Part shown: piece by piece, positions 8,645-16,327 of the stretch
Layout: every line of letters starts with the position of its first letter
Numbering within the stretch: the stretch's first letter is position 1
Assembly: GCA_965203685.1 (NCBI GenBank)
Contig: OZ241908.1
Location: 930,001 to 994,000 of the forward strand
Origin: VXYL01 sp965203685
Lineage (GTDB): Bacteria > Pseudomonadota > Gammaproteobacteria > Pseudomonadales > Azotimanducaceae
Reading direction: 5' to 3'
DNA length: 64,000 bases
Program-made: the position numbers and the translations under genes
Notes under the pieces: model-generated
Seen by the model: the letters and a program-made list of their open reading frames with translations, nothing else
Databases searched by the model: none
Told to the model about the DNA's origin: nothing

Positions 8645-8754
8645 GTTCGACTTGGTGTTCTAGCTCAGACACATCTGGCAACGTCGCGGCCATTCGGCTA
8701 TATTTCGCGCCGTTCACCCACGGCGGCGAATTCTCAGTGAACGCCAAGTCGAAC
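8645..8754. repeat. Inverted repeat bracketing the leu leader promoter
   Basis: GTTCGACTTGGTGTTC at 8645-8660 is answered by GAACGCCAAGTCGAAC at 8739-8754, a 16-base inverted repeat with one mismatch. The shared core GTTCGACTTGG also occurs at 8441-8451. The -35/-10 pair of the leu leader lies between the arms. It may be an operator pair or part of the repeat island. Confidence 0.45.
8675..8704 (+). promoter_or_regulatory. Promoter of the leu leader and leuA
   Basis: CTGGCA (8675-8680, 4 of 6 to TTGACA), an 18-base spacer, and TATATT (8699-8704, 5 of 6). The -10 is followed by TCGCGCC, the same GC-rich stretch as at purL, rpsP and prfB. Transcription would start near 8711, about 100 bases before the leader peptide. 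Confidence 0.45.
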
Positions 8755-8766
8755 ATTCTGCGTTCC

Positions 8767-8856
8767 ATGCGAGGGGCAGGCCCCTCGCGCTCCCCGGCTG
8801 AGGGCTCTTCCATGCGAGGGGCAGGCCCCTCGCGCTCCCCGGCTGAGGGCTCTTCC
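8767..8856 (+). repeat. 45-bp exact tandem duplication in the leu leader
   Basis: Two identical 45-base units, 8767-8811 and 8812-8856. Each begins with ATG and holds the hairpin GCGAGGGG-CAGG-CCCCTCGC. Since 45 is 15 codons, the duplication keeps frame and gives the leader reading frame two possible starts, each encoding MRGAGPSRSPAEGSS. Confidence 0.9.
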
Positions 8857-8913
8857 GCATCGGCCAGCCCAGCGCTGTTCGCCCGCCTTCTACTGCTGCT
8901 ACTGCCGGCTTAA
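8812..8913 (+). CDS. leuL: Leucine-rich leader peptide upstream of leuA (attenuator type)
   Basis: A 33-residue reading frame starting at ATG 8812 (or 48 residues from ATG 8767) and ending ARLLLLLLPA-stop. Six consecutive leucine codons (CTT CTA CTG CTG CTA CTG) lie just before the stop, 75 bases upstream of leuA. A run of codons for the pathway's end product in a short ORF before the biosynthetic gene is the hallmark of transcription attenuation, as in enterobacterial leuL. The stop codon lies inside the palindrome at 8904-8919, so ribosome position would affect that hairpin. No terminator with a U-run is visible, so the mechanism could be translational or Rho-linked. Confidence 0.65.
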   Translation: MRGAGPSRSPAEGSSASASPALFARLLLLLLPA

Positions 8914-8919
8914 GCCGGC
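8904..8919 (+). promoter_or_regulatory. Perfect palindrome overlapping the leu leader stop codon
   Basis: GCCGGCTTAAGCCGGC is a perfect 16-base palindrome. It covers the last codons (CCG GCT) and the TAA of the leader peptide. A ribosome stalled on the Leu codons at 8893-8910 would hide its left half; one that finishes and leaves would free it. It is a candidate attenuator element; no U-tract follows. Confidence 0.5.
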
Positions 8920-8988
8920 TATACCTCATCCACAGGGCTCAAGTCCGCCCACCGTCCAAGACCAAAACCCACCAAGGGACGTTTCGTG

Positions 8989-10686
8989 ATGACCACGCAG
9001 CACGCAAGACCGTTACGTGGCAGCCGCAAGGGTGCCATGCCTTTCCAGAAATACCGGCCGTTTTCGCCGGTCTCGTTGCCGGATCGCCAGTGGCCGGACC
9101 AAGTGCTTACGGTGCCGCCCCGCTGGTGCAGCGTCGATCTGCGCGACGGCAACCAGGCGTTGATCGACCCGATGAACGTGGACGAGAAGCTGCGCCTTTA
9201 CGAGTTGCTGCTCGAAGTCGGCTTCGTGGAGATCGAGGTGGGATTCCCCGCCGCGTCGCAGCCGGATTTCGACTTCATCCGCCACATCATCGAACACGAC
9301 ATGGTGCCGGCCGAGGTGACCGTGCAGGTGCTCTGCCAAGCCCGGTCCGAACTGATCGCGCGCACGGTTGAGGCCCTCGATGGCGCGCCGAATGCCATCT
9401 TCCACCTCTACAACTCGACCTCGGAACTGCAGCGACGCGTCGTCTTCAACATGGATCGTTCGGGCATCGTCGACTTGGCGGTGCAGGGCACGGCGTTGGT
9501 GAAGGAAGGCGTTGCCGATCTTGGCGAGACGAACGTGCAGTTCGAGTACTCGCCGGAGAGTTTCACCGGTACCGAACTCGACTTCGCGGTGGACATCTGC
9601 GCGGCGGTGGCCGACGAGTGGGGCGCGACCGAGGACGCGCCGATCATCATCAACCTGCCATCCACCGTCGAGATGGCCACGCCCAACGTGTATGCCGATC
9701 AGATCGAGTGGTTCGCTCGCCACTTCCCCGGCCGCGACCGCATCGTCATCAGCCTGCACACCCACAACGACCGCGGCACCGGCGTCGCGGCCACGGAACA
9801 GGCCTTGATGGCGGGAGCGGAACGGGTGGAAGGGACGCTCTTCGGCAATGGCGAGCGCACCGGCAACTGCGACCTCGTGACGGTCGCCATGAATCTCTTT
9901 TCGCAAGGCGTCGACCCGGAACTCGACTTCCGCGATATGCCGCGGATTCGCGAGACGGTGGAGGGGATCAACAAGCTGCCCGTTCACGAGCGCCATCCGT
10001 ACGCGGGCGACCTCGTGTTCACGGCCTTCTCGGGTTCCCACCAGGACGCGATCAAGAAAGGCGTTGCCCGGGTGGACCAGGATCACTGGGAAGTCCCGTA
10101 CCTGCCCATCGATCCTGCGGACGTGGGCTCGTCCTACCAGGAGGTCGTGCGCGTCAACAGCCAGTCCGGCAAGGGCGGCGTGGGCTTTGTCCTCGAACAG
10201 CGCTACGGCATCTCGCTGCCCCGGGAGATGCTGGTCGAGTTCTCCAAGGTGGTGCAGACGCTGACCGAGGAACTCGACCGCGAAGTGCGCGCCGACGAGA
10301 TCATGGGCGCTCTGGTCAAGGAATATCTGGTCGACGCGGAGCCTTACCGCCTGATCGAGTACGACCTTGCGCATGCGGCCGACGACGCCCAGCGTTGCAT
10401 AGCGCGCGTTGCCGTACCCGATGGCGAGGTCCGCGTCGAAGGGGTGGGGACGGGGCCCATCGAGGCGTTCGTGAACGCCATGTCGACGACGCTGAACGAG
10501 CCGCTCAACATCGTTCACTACCATGAGCAGGCGGTCGGTACGGGCAACGACGCGCGCGCGATCTGCGTGGTCGGCTTAGGCGAAACCGGCGCGACGAGCT
10601 TCGGGATCGCCTTGAGCCGGAACACGGTGACCGCGGCCTTGACGGCGATCGTATCGGCGGTCAATCGGCGCTGGCGGGTCAGGTAA
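8989..10686 (+). CDS. leuA: 2-isopropylmalate synthase
   Basis: 565 residues. Condenses acetyl-CoA with 2-oxoisovalerate in the first committed step of leucine synthesis. The HMGL-like TIM barrel starts at SLRDGNQ-type text (DLRDGNQALIDPM) and carries the metal-binding HTHNDRGTG; the C-terminal LeuA dimer domain (about 430-565) is the usual site of leucine feedback. It is the long type seen in pseudomonads. ATG 8989 has AGGGA 9 bases upstream; ATG 9037 (MPFQKYRPF) also has AAGGG and matches where homology begins, so the first 16 residues are uncertain. It is preceded by a leucine-codon leader. Confidence 0.95.
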   Translation: MTTQHARPLRGSRKGAMPFQKYRPFSPVSLPDRQWPDQVLTVPPRWCSVDLRDGNQALIDPMNVDEKLRLYELLLEVGFVEIEVGFPAASQPDFDFIRHIIEHDMVPAEVTVQVLCQARSELIARTVEALDGAPNAIFHLYNSTSELQRRVVFNMDRSGIVDLAVQGTALVKEGVADLGETNVQFEYSPESFTGTELDFAVDICAAVADEWGATEDAPIIINLPSTVEMATPNVYADQIEWFARHFPGRDRIVISLHTHNDRGTGVAATEQALMAGAERVEGTLFGNGERTGNCDLVTVAMNLFSQGVDPELDFRDMPRIRETVEGINKLPVHERHPYAGDLVFTAFSGSHQDAIKKGVARVDQDHWEVPYLPIDPADVGSSYQEVVRVNSQSGKGGVGFVLEQRYGISLPREMLVEFSKVVQTLTEELDREVRADEIMGALVKEYLVDAEPYRLIEYDLAHAADDAQRCIARVAVPDGEVRVEGVGTGPIEAFVNAMSTTLNEPLNIVHYHEQAVGTGNDARAICVVGLGETGATSFGIALSRNTVTAALTAIVSAVNRRWRVR

Positions 10687-10707
10687 CGTACCGCCCAAGG
10701 CACGACG

Positions 10708-11073
10708 ATGAGCGCTGCGGACGCCGTCGTACTCCTCCATTTCGGCTTCATCGTGTTCGTTGCGGCTGGCGGTCTTCTGGTGCTCTGGTTCCCGCGCGTG
10801 GCGTGGGTGCACATCCCAGCCGCCGTCTGGGGGGCCGCCGTCCAGTTCGGGGATTGGGTCTGTCCCTTGACCTACCTCGAGAACGCTCTGCGCGGCGACT
10901 TAAGCGGCAGTCGTTTCATCGAGACGACCTTGATGCCGCTGATCTACCCGGACTTGCTCCAGGACGGCCTATTGACGCCGACCGTGCGGGTTGCACTGGG
11001 TGTCGCGTTGCTCGTGCTCAACGCCGTGATCTACACGGTCGCCGTGCTGCGCTGGCGAGCCCGCCGCCGCTAG
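10708..11073 (+). CDS. DUF2784 membrane protein
   Basis: 121 residues. Three or four hydrophobic helices are visible (about 5-28, 34-52, 95-115). LHFGFIVFVAAGGLLVLW, WVHIPAAVW and the block CPLTYLENALR followed by FIETTLMPLIYP are diagnostic of DUF2784. Inner-membrane protein of unknown role. It starts 21 bases after leuA on the same strand and may be co-transcribed, but nothing in the family suggests a role in leucine synthesis. Confidence 0.88.
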   Translation: MSAADAVVLLHFGFIVFVAAGGLLVLWFPRVAWVHIPAAVWGAAVQFGDWVCPLTYLENALRGDLSGSRFIETTLMPLIYPDLLQDGLLTPTVRVALGVALLVLNAVIYTVAVLRWRARRR

Positions 11074-11093
11074 GCGGTACGGCTCTCAAAAGT

Positions 11094-11810
11094 TCAGTCG
11101 CGCTGAATCCGCCGCGTCGGCAGGCCCTGGCTGACCCGGATCTCCATGGTGTGGGCGGTTGCCGGCTGCGTGGCCAGGAAGACCGCGGCATCGGCGATGT
11201 CCTCGGCTTGAATGATCGAGGCCGGATCTTCGTCTGGAAAGCCTTCGCTGCGCATTCTCGACACCGTGGCGTCCGGCAGAATGACATGCGAGCGGATGCC
11301 CTGACGCAGGTACTCGGCCACGAGCGTCTTCGTGAACCCCATCACGCCGTGCTTGGATGCCGCGTACGCGGATCGATTCGGTGGTCCGACCACCCCGGCA
11401 CCCGACGAGACGTTGATGATGCAGCCGCTGCCTTGGTCGAGCATCGCCGGCAAGGCGTACTTCGTGCACAGGAACAGGCCGCGCAGGTTCACGTTCATGA
11501 CCATGTCCCAGTCCTCGACGGGTAACTCGTGGACGGGCAGTCGCGCCACGGCACCGGCGTTGTTGACGAGGATGTCGATGCGCCCGAACTCGTCGCGCGT
11601 GCGATCCATCAGAGCGCGGATATCGGTTTCCGAAGCGACGTCGCAGCGCACGGCCACACCGCCGGTTTCGGCGGCAACAGCGTCCAGTTCGTCCATGCTC
11701 CGGGCTGCGCAAACGACCTTCGCGCCGTGACCGGCATAGGCGATCGCAATCGCCCGACCGATCCCCCGTCCCGCGCCGGTAACGACAGCCACCTTGTCTT
11801 TGAGTTGCAC
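11094..11810 (-). CDS. Short-chain dehydrogenase/reductase
   Basis: 238 residues, classical SDR. The NAD(P) motif TGAGRGIG is near the N-terminus, NNAG follows at about 85, and the catalytic Ser and YAASK lie at about 140-158. GTG 11810 is chosen because homology begins at VQLKDKVAVVTGAG and AAAGGGAG lies about 10 bases upstream; the frame is open for 110 more codons without homology. It follows the aromatic amino acid hydroxylase gene by 61 bases on the same strand. A role in recycling the pterin cofactor is conceivable from position alone; the sequence looks more like FabG-type reductases. Confidence 0.88.
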   Translation of the reverse strand: MQLKDKVAVVTGAGRGIGRAIAIAYAGHGAKVVCAARSMDELDAVAAETGGVAVRCDVASETDIRALMDRTRDEFGRIDILVNNAGAVARLPVHELPVEDWDMVMNVNLRGLFLCTKYALPAMLDQGSGCIINVSSGAGVVGPPNRSAYAASKHGVMGFTKTLVAEYLRQGIRSHVILPDATVSRMRSEGFPDEDPASIIQAEDIADAAVFLATQPATAHTMEIRVSQGLPTRRIQRD

Positions 11811-11871
11811 GCTTGAGGCTCCCTTTGATGTCGGCAAAACGGGCGAGTCTGTCGAAAAGAGGTGCTGGCGG

Positions 11872-13089
11872 TCAATGTCGTCGCCGGACCGCGCGGTCGA
11901 CCCAGATGCGTTGCGCCGCGGCGTTGTAGCGGGCGTGGAACGGCCTTGAGAGCGACTCGCAGAAATCCCGCATCCTCGCCCTGGCGTCCAGCAACGAGTC
12001 CGCGACCCGGTAGCACGGCTGAAACTCGGTAATCGGATAGTCCTGTCGAGCGGCGGCCTCCGGATCCCACGGCTTGAACGCCTCGTCGGGCAGATCGCCG
12101 TCGCAGGCCCGTTCGAGTTCGCCGACGCTGGACAGCACACCGGCGCCGTAGGCCTTCAACCGGCCGTCTTCCCGCAACAGGCCGAATTCCACCGAGTACC
12201 AATAGCAGCGGGCTAGGCGCTCGATGTCCTCGTCGCTGGCACCGAGGCTTGCGAGTCCGATTTCCTGCGACAGGTCCGCGAAGGCGTGATCGGCGAACAT
12301 GGGCGCGTGGCCGAGTAGCTCGTGACAGACGTCGGGCTCCGGCGTGTAGAACGGTACGGAGTGGTGGCGCACGTACTGGGTCGAAAAGAACACGCGGAAG
12401 GCCAACGCGTTGAGGAAGTCACGCGGTTGCAGGAGGCCCGGTGCGGGCCGCAGCACGAAGCCGGTACGCGCTTCGAGGAAGGCGCTGACGGCGCTCCCTT
12501 GGGGCACCGTATCGGGGCTGAATCCGCATTGCGCCTCTAGGGCGCGGAAGGCGGCCAGGTAGGCGCCACACGCGTATTGCTGCCGGAGCGGTGCGAGGCG
12601 TCGGTAGACGTGCCCCCAGGTCTCGGCCTCTTCGGCGGTGTAGTCGACGGTCGGGAACGGTCCGCCGTGTCGATAGCGCCGGGCCATGCGGTCGATCTCG
12701 GCGCGCCGTTGGCGGTAGCTTTGGTCCGAGAACCCCGGGTGGTCGGCCTGCAGCGCGCCACCCGCATCGAGGGTGTTGTTGGCCACCAGGTCCAGTTCGG
12801 CGATGTGCCGCGGGAACCAAGGGACTTCCTTGTCGTCGAGCACCATGACATGGACGGTCGTCCGCGACAGGTCGGCGATCGTGCGATCGAGGGCGGGATC
12901 GCCGCGCCGACCCTCGCAGTCGACATGGAAGTCGAAGGTAGGACCGTGCCGCGGCCGCGACTCGATGTGCGTCAAGTTGACCCCGTGACGGGCAAACGGC
13001 CGCAACGCCGACTCCAAGGCACCCGGGCGATCCTCGAGTTCGATGAGGAGGGTGGTGCGACGTTCGGCGTTGTCGGGGTCGGTTGTCAT
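11872..13089 (-). CDS. Pterin-dependent aromatic amino acid hydroxylase with N-terminal ACT domain
   Basis: 405 residues. The N-terminal ACT domain (about 12-80) has GALESALRPF and HIESRP, matching the Phe-binding GAL and IESRP motifs of animal phenylalanine hydroxylase. The catalytic domain starts at VPWFPRHIAELD and holds the non-haem iron ligands His256 and His261 (HELLGH) and Glu301 (YSVEFG), with the same 5- and 40-residue spacing as human His285, His290 and Glu330. TPEPDVCHELLGH, SQEIGLASLGA and AYGAGVLSS are nearly those of animal enzymes. Most bacterial PhhA proteins are about 260-300 residues without ACT, so this layout is unusual. The likely reaction is tetrahydropterin-dependent Phe to Tyr; Tyr or Trp as substrate is not excluded. 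Confidence 0.93.
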   Translation of the reverse strand: MTTDPDNAERRTTLLIELEDRPGALESALRPFARHGVNLTHIESRPRHGPTFDFHVDCEGRRGDPALDRTIADLSRTTVHVMVLDDKEVPWFPRHIAELDLVANNTLDAGGALQADHPGFSDQSYRQRRAEIDRMARRYRHGGPFPTVDYTAEEAETWGHVYRRLAPLRQQYACGAYLAAFRALEAQCGFSPDTVPQGSAVSAFLEARTGFVLRPAPGLLQPRDFLNALAFRVFFSTQYVRHHSVPFYTPEPDVCHELLGHAPMFADHAFADLSQEIGLASLGASDEDIERLARCYWYSVEFGLLREDGRLKAYGAGVLSSVGELERACDGDLPDEAFKPWDPEAAARQDYPITEFQPCYRVADSLLDARARMRDFCESLSRPFHARYNAAAQRIWVDRAVRRRH

Positions 13090-13193
13090 CGGTTCTAGGA
13101 GGTCTGGGTCAATTGTGCGCCCGCGGCGAAGGTGTCGGAAGGCCCGCCTAACCTATAGACTCGCCGGCCATCGTTTCGTGCGGTTCACTCGCC

Positions 13194-14573
13194 ATGTTCG
13201 ACAGCCTCGCAGAGCGCCTGACCGGCGCGTTGAGGACGGTATCCGGTCGCGGTCGTCTCACCGAGGACAATATCCGCGATGCGGTCCGGCAAGTGCGCAT
13301 CGCCCTCCTGGAGGCGGACGTCGCGCTCTCGGTCGTACGCGGTTTCACCGCGGATGTTCAGAAACGCGCCGTCGGCCGCGAAGTGCTGGCCTCCCTCGAC
13401 AGCGGCCAAGCCTTCGTAAAGGTCGTGCACGAGGAACTCGTCCACCTGATGGGCGATGCCAACGATGCCTTGGACCTCGCGGCAACCCCGCCCGCCATCG
13501 TGCTGATGGCGGGACTGCAGGGCGCCGGCAAGACGGCGACGGTTGCCAAGCTCGCGCGCTACCTCAAGGAGCGCGAGCGCCGCAAGGTCGCCGTGGTCAG
13601 CGCGGACGTCTACCGTCCGGCGGCCATCGACCAGTTGCAAACGCTTGCCGCCGAAGCGGGTGCCCGTTTCGTACCGAGCACGTCCGACGAACGGCCGGTC
13701 GCGATTGCCAAGCGCGCCGTGGCCGACGCCAAGACCCAGTTCGACGACGTGCTCATCGTCGACACGGCGGGACGTCTCGCCATCGACGAGGAGATGATGC
13801 AGGAGATCGCCGCCGTCCACGCGGCGATCGACCCGGTGGAGACGCTGTTCGTCGTGGACGCCATGACCGGCCAGGACGCTGCCGTTACGGCCAAGGCCTT
13901 CCACGAGGCATTGCCGCTGACCGGCGTGGTGCTCGCCAAGGCCGATGGCGATGCACGGGGCGGTGCCGCGCTCTCCGTGCGCGCGGTGACGGGCAAGCCA
14001 ATCAAGTTCCTAGGCGTCGGTGAGAAGACCGACGCCCTCGAAGCCTTTCATCCTGACCGGATCGCATCGCGGATCCTCGGGATGGGCGATGTGCTGTCGC
14101 TCATCGAGGAGGCGGAGCGCAAGGTCGATCGGCGCAAGGCCACGCGACTTGCCAACAAGATCAGTCGCGGCCGCCGGTTCGACCTCGCCGACTTTCGCGA
14201 CCAGTTGCGGCAAATGTCGGACCTCGGCGGAGCCGAGGGCATGCTGGACCGCTTGCCGGGGGTCGATCAGCTTGCACCCGCCAAGCGCGCGCAGATTGAC
14301 GACGGGATGTTCCGCAAGATGGCCGTCATCATCGACTCCATGACGCTGAAGGAACGCCAGTACCCCGATCTCATCAACGGCTCGCGCAAGCGCCGGATCG
14401 CGGCCGGCAGCGGCACCCGCATACAGGACGTCAACCACGTGCTGAAACAGCATAAGCAGATGCAGAAGACGATGAAGAAGGTCACCCGCAAGGGGGCGAT
14501 GAAGCGGATGATGCGCGGCTTGGAAGCGGCCCAGGGCGGCGCCCCGGTGCGTGGGGGACGGCGGCGGCGGTAG
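13194..14573 (+). CDS. ffh: Signal recognition particle protein Ffh
   Basis: 459 residues. The GTPase of the SRP, which binds signal sequences and 4.5S RNA and delivers ribosomes to FtsY. N domain 1-90, G domain with P-loop GLQGAGKTATVAKLARYL (about 103-120), VDTAGRL and TKADGDARGG-type text (AKADGDARGG), and a methionine-rich M domain ending MKRMMRG. A weak -10-like TATAGA lies at 13154-13159. Upstream of rpsP as in Pseudomonas, but here a toxin-antitoxin pair sits between them. No 4.5S RNA gene was recognised in the window. Confidence 0.97.
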   Translation: MFDSLAERLTGALRTVSGRGRLTEDNIRDAVRQVRIALLEADVALSVVRGFTADVQKRAVGREVLASLDSGQAFVKVVHEELVHLMGDANDALDLAATPPAIVLMAGLQGAGKTATVAKLARYLKERERRKVAVVSADVYRPAAIDQLQTLAAEAGARFVPSTSDERPVAIAKRAVADAKTQFDDVLIVDTAGRLAIDEEMMQEIAAVHAAIDPVETLFVVDAMTGQDAAVTAKAFHEALPLTGVVLAKADGDARGGAALSVRAVTGKPIKFLGVGEKTDALEAFHPDRIASRILGMGDVLSLIEEAERKVDRRKATRLANKISRGRRFDLADFRDQLRQMSDLGGAEGMLDRLPGVDQLAPAKRAQIDDGMFRKMAVIIDSMTLKERQYPDLINGSRKRRIAAGSGTRIQDVNHVLKQHKQMQKTMKKVTRKGAMKRMMRGLEAAQGGAPVRGGRRRR

Positions 14574-14615
14574 GTCTCGCCCCAACAACCAGCGGACTAT
14601 GCCCACCATGGGTAC

Positions 14616-14633
14616 GCGGGCGTCCTCGCCCGC
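14616..14633. repeat. Short intergenic hairpin repeat (H-repeat), copy 1
   Basis: GCGGGCGTCCTCGCCCGC, a 6-bp GC stem with a six-base loop, 42 bases after the ffh stop. Related hairpins follow ung, the small-peptide cluster and the alcohol dehydrogenase gene (34.6, 42.6, 51.8 kb). No U-run follows, so a terminator role is unproven. Confidence 0.6.
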
Positions 14634-14712
14634 AATGACCTTGCCCGAGGCCGGAATGGCCGACGCGAACGGCAAGCCGACGCGAACCGTCAGGCCCGTC
14701 AACCGCCACCGG

Positions 14713-14747
14713 TTGACTCATCATGACTAGTCATTGATACTAGTCAT
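14713..14747 (+). promoter_or_regulatory. Toxin-antitoxin promoter with two palindromic operators
   Basis: TTGACT (14713-14718), a 17-base spacer and GATACT (14736-14741) form a promoter. Overlapping it, ATGACTAGTCAT (14723-14734) is a perfect 12-base palindrome and GATACTAGTCAT (14736-14747) a second near-copy 13 bases on. The second ends two bases before the antitoxin ATG. This fits autorepression by a Phd/YefM-type antitoxin dimer. Confidence 0.7.
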
Positions 14748-14749
14748 CT

Positions 14750-14986
14750 ATGGAGACAATAAACGCCTCAGATTTCAAGGCGCGTTGCCTAGCCATCCTT
14801 GATCGGGTCCGGGACACCGGCGAGCATGTCGTGATCTTGAAACGCGGTCAGCCCGTCGCGGAATTGTGGCCGCCTACAGGGTCGAAAACGACGTTTCCCC
14901 AGTTGGAGTTAGCGGGCACCGTCACGGTGGTTGGCGACATCATCGGGCCCGCTGTCCCGGAGACCGACTGGGAGAGCTTGGCTTAA
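14750..14986 (+). CDS. Type II antitoxin, Phd/YefM family
   Basis: 78 residues. The N-terminal METINASDFKARCLAILDRV and VVILKRGQPVAEL are the Phd/YefM DNA-binding fold; the C-terminal tail (about 50-78, ending DWESLA) would wrap the toxin. The stop codon touches the toxin start directly (TAA then GTG), so the pair is coupled. It should bind the two palindromes immediately upstream and repress its own operon. The pair interrupts the usual ffh-rpsP order and is probably an acquired module. Confidence 0.88.
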   Translation: METINASDFKARCLAILDRVRDTGEHVVILKRGQPVAELWPPTGSKTTFPQLELAGTVTVVGDIIGPAVPETDWESLA

Positions 14987-15385
14987 GTGATCCCGCTGCT
15001 CGATACCCACATCCTGATCTGGTGGCTGACGGACGCCACGCAGCTTTCAAAGGCACAACGCGAGGTCGTGAACTCGGCGAGCCCGGATGCCCCACTCCAT
15101 GTATCGGATATCTCGCTTTGGGAAGTGGCAACTCTCTATAGTCTCGGTCGCATCCGTCTTGGGCTGCCGCTGCGGGATTGGCTCGACAAGGCGGTGGCGC
15201 CGCCGCTCGTGCGCCGACAGCCGATCTCCCCGGCCGTGGCGGCCGAGGTCGCGGCGTTGCCGGACTCGTTCCACCGGGATCCCGCCGACAGGATCATCGT
15301 CAGCACTGCCCGGGTTCTCGGCGCGACCTTGCTGACCCGGGACTATCGAATTGTCGCGGCTGGACTCACCGCGACGTTGCGCTGA
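14987..15385 (+). CDS. PIN-domain toxin (VapC-like ribonuclease)
   Basis: 132 residues. The four acidic residues of the PIN active site are visible: Asp in LLDTHILIWWL, Glu in SLWEVATL, Asp in RDPADRIIV and Asp in LTRDYRI. LLDTHILIWWL and the FHRDPADR motif are typical of PIN toxins paired with Phd-type antitoxins, which cleave RNA until bound by the antitoxin. The start is GTG 14987, with no gap after the antitoxin stop. Complete, with no sign of decay. Confidence 0.9.
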   Translation: MIPLLDTHILIWWLTDATQLSKAQREVVNSASPDAPLHVSDISLWEVATLYSLGRIRLGLPLRDWLDKAVAPPLVRRQPISPAVAAEVAALPDSFHRDPADRIIVSTARVLGATLLTRDYRIVAAGLTATLR

Positions 15386-15456
15386 CTTAACCCGGCTGCC
15401 GCGAGAAGCCGCGGAGAAGCCGCGCCACCGTGGTATCGCTCACCGTCCCGATCCGC

Positions 15457-15462
15457 TAGAAT
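15457..15462 (+). promoter_or_regulatory. -10 box of the rpsP operon
   Basis: TAGAAT followed by CGCGCGCC, 32 bases before the rpsP start. The -35 is poor. The combination matches the boxes before purL, prfB and the leuA leader; a GC-rich discriminator fits stringent (ppGpp) control of a ribosomal protein operon, by inference. Confidence 0.5.
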
Positions 15463-15494
15463 CGCGCGCCTTTCGCTCAAGGGCACTTCAAGAC

Positions 15495-15806
15495 GTGGTC
15501 ACCATCCGACTGGCCCGCCACGGGGGCAAGAAACATCCCTTCTACCACGTCACCGTGGCTGAGAAGACCGCCAAGCGTGACGGTCGCTTCATCGAGCGCG
15601 TTGGGTTCTACAACCCGCTGGCACGCGGCGGGGAGGAAGAACTCCGCATCGATCTCGAACGCGTCGACCATTGGCTGTCCGTCGGGGCGCAGCCGACCGA
15701 ACGGACGACCCAGTTGATTGCACGTTGCCGCAAGGCGCAGTCGGCGGGGGCTGAGGCCGAACCCGAGGCGGCTGAGGCCGAGCCCGAGACGGCCGAGACG
15801 GCGTAA
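15495..15806 (+). CDS. rpsP: 30S ribosomal protein bS16
   Basis: 103 residues starting at GTG 15495 (VVTIRLARHGGKKHPFYHV). The core matches S16; the last 20 residues are an acidic Glu/Ala/Pro tail with the repeated text EAEPE, longer than the usual 82-residue protein. First gene of the conserved rpsP-rimM-trmD-rplS operon. Confidence 0.96.
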   Translation: MVTIRLARHGGKKHPFYHVTVAEKTAKRDGRFIERVGFYNPLARGGEEELRIDLERVDHWLSVGAQPTERTTQLIARCRKAQSAGAEAEPEAAEAEPETAETA

Positions 15807-15821
15807 GCGTGGTGGCGCAGG

Positions 15822-16325
15822 GTGGATCCGGTGGTCATTGGTGCCGTAGGCGGCCCGTTCGGGGTTCACGGATGGGTGCACGTGAAGTCGTTCACGCAGC
15901 CGGCCGCGAACCTCTTGACCTATCGACCGTGGCAACTCCACCGCGGTACTAGCTGGCAACCCGTCGAAGCGGCCGCTCGGCCGCACCAACGCGGATTCGT
16001 TGCCTGTATAGACGGCTGTGCCGATCGCGACGCTGCGGCCGGCCTGCGTGGTGCCGAGATCGCTGTGTCGGCAGACGTGCTGCCAAACACCGACGCTGAC
16101 GAGTATTACTGGCGGGACCTCGTCGGCTGCCGGGTTCGCGGCGAGGATGGCGACGTAGGGACCGTAATCCGGGTGTTTGAAACGCCCGCCCACGACGTGC
16201 TCGTCGTGGAAGAAGCCGAGAACACGCACATGATCCCGTTTGTGCCCTCGATCGTGACGGCGGTGGACATCGGTGCCAAGACCATCGCCGCGAACTGGCA
16301 GTCCGCCTGGTCGGACGGAGCGTGA
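15822..16325 (+). CDS. rimM: Ribosome maturation factor RimM
   Basis: 167 residues. Helps assemble the 30S head by binding protein S19. The N-terminal RimM domain begins VVIGAVGGPFGVHGWVHVKS; the C-terminal PRC barrel has EYYWRDLVGCRV and ends with the typical MIPFVPSIVTAVDI. GTG start at 15822, 15 bases after rpsP; the stop is three bases before trmD. Confidence 0.95.
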   Translation: MDPVVIGAVGGPFGVHGWVHVKSFTQPAANLLTYRPWQLHRGTSWQPVEAAARPHQRGFVACIDGCADRDAAAGLRGAEIAVSADVLPNTDADEYYWRDLVGCRVRGEDGDVGTVIRVFETPAHDVLVVEEAENTHMIPFVPSIVTAVDIGAKTIAANWQSAWSDGA

Positions 16326-16327
16326 GC

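Noticed and set aside
11811..12140. A 110-codon N-terminal extension of the SDR at 11.1-11.8 kb
   Set aside because: It has no homology, overlaps the hydroxylase gene in another frame, and a good ribosome binding site lies before GTG 11810.
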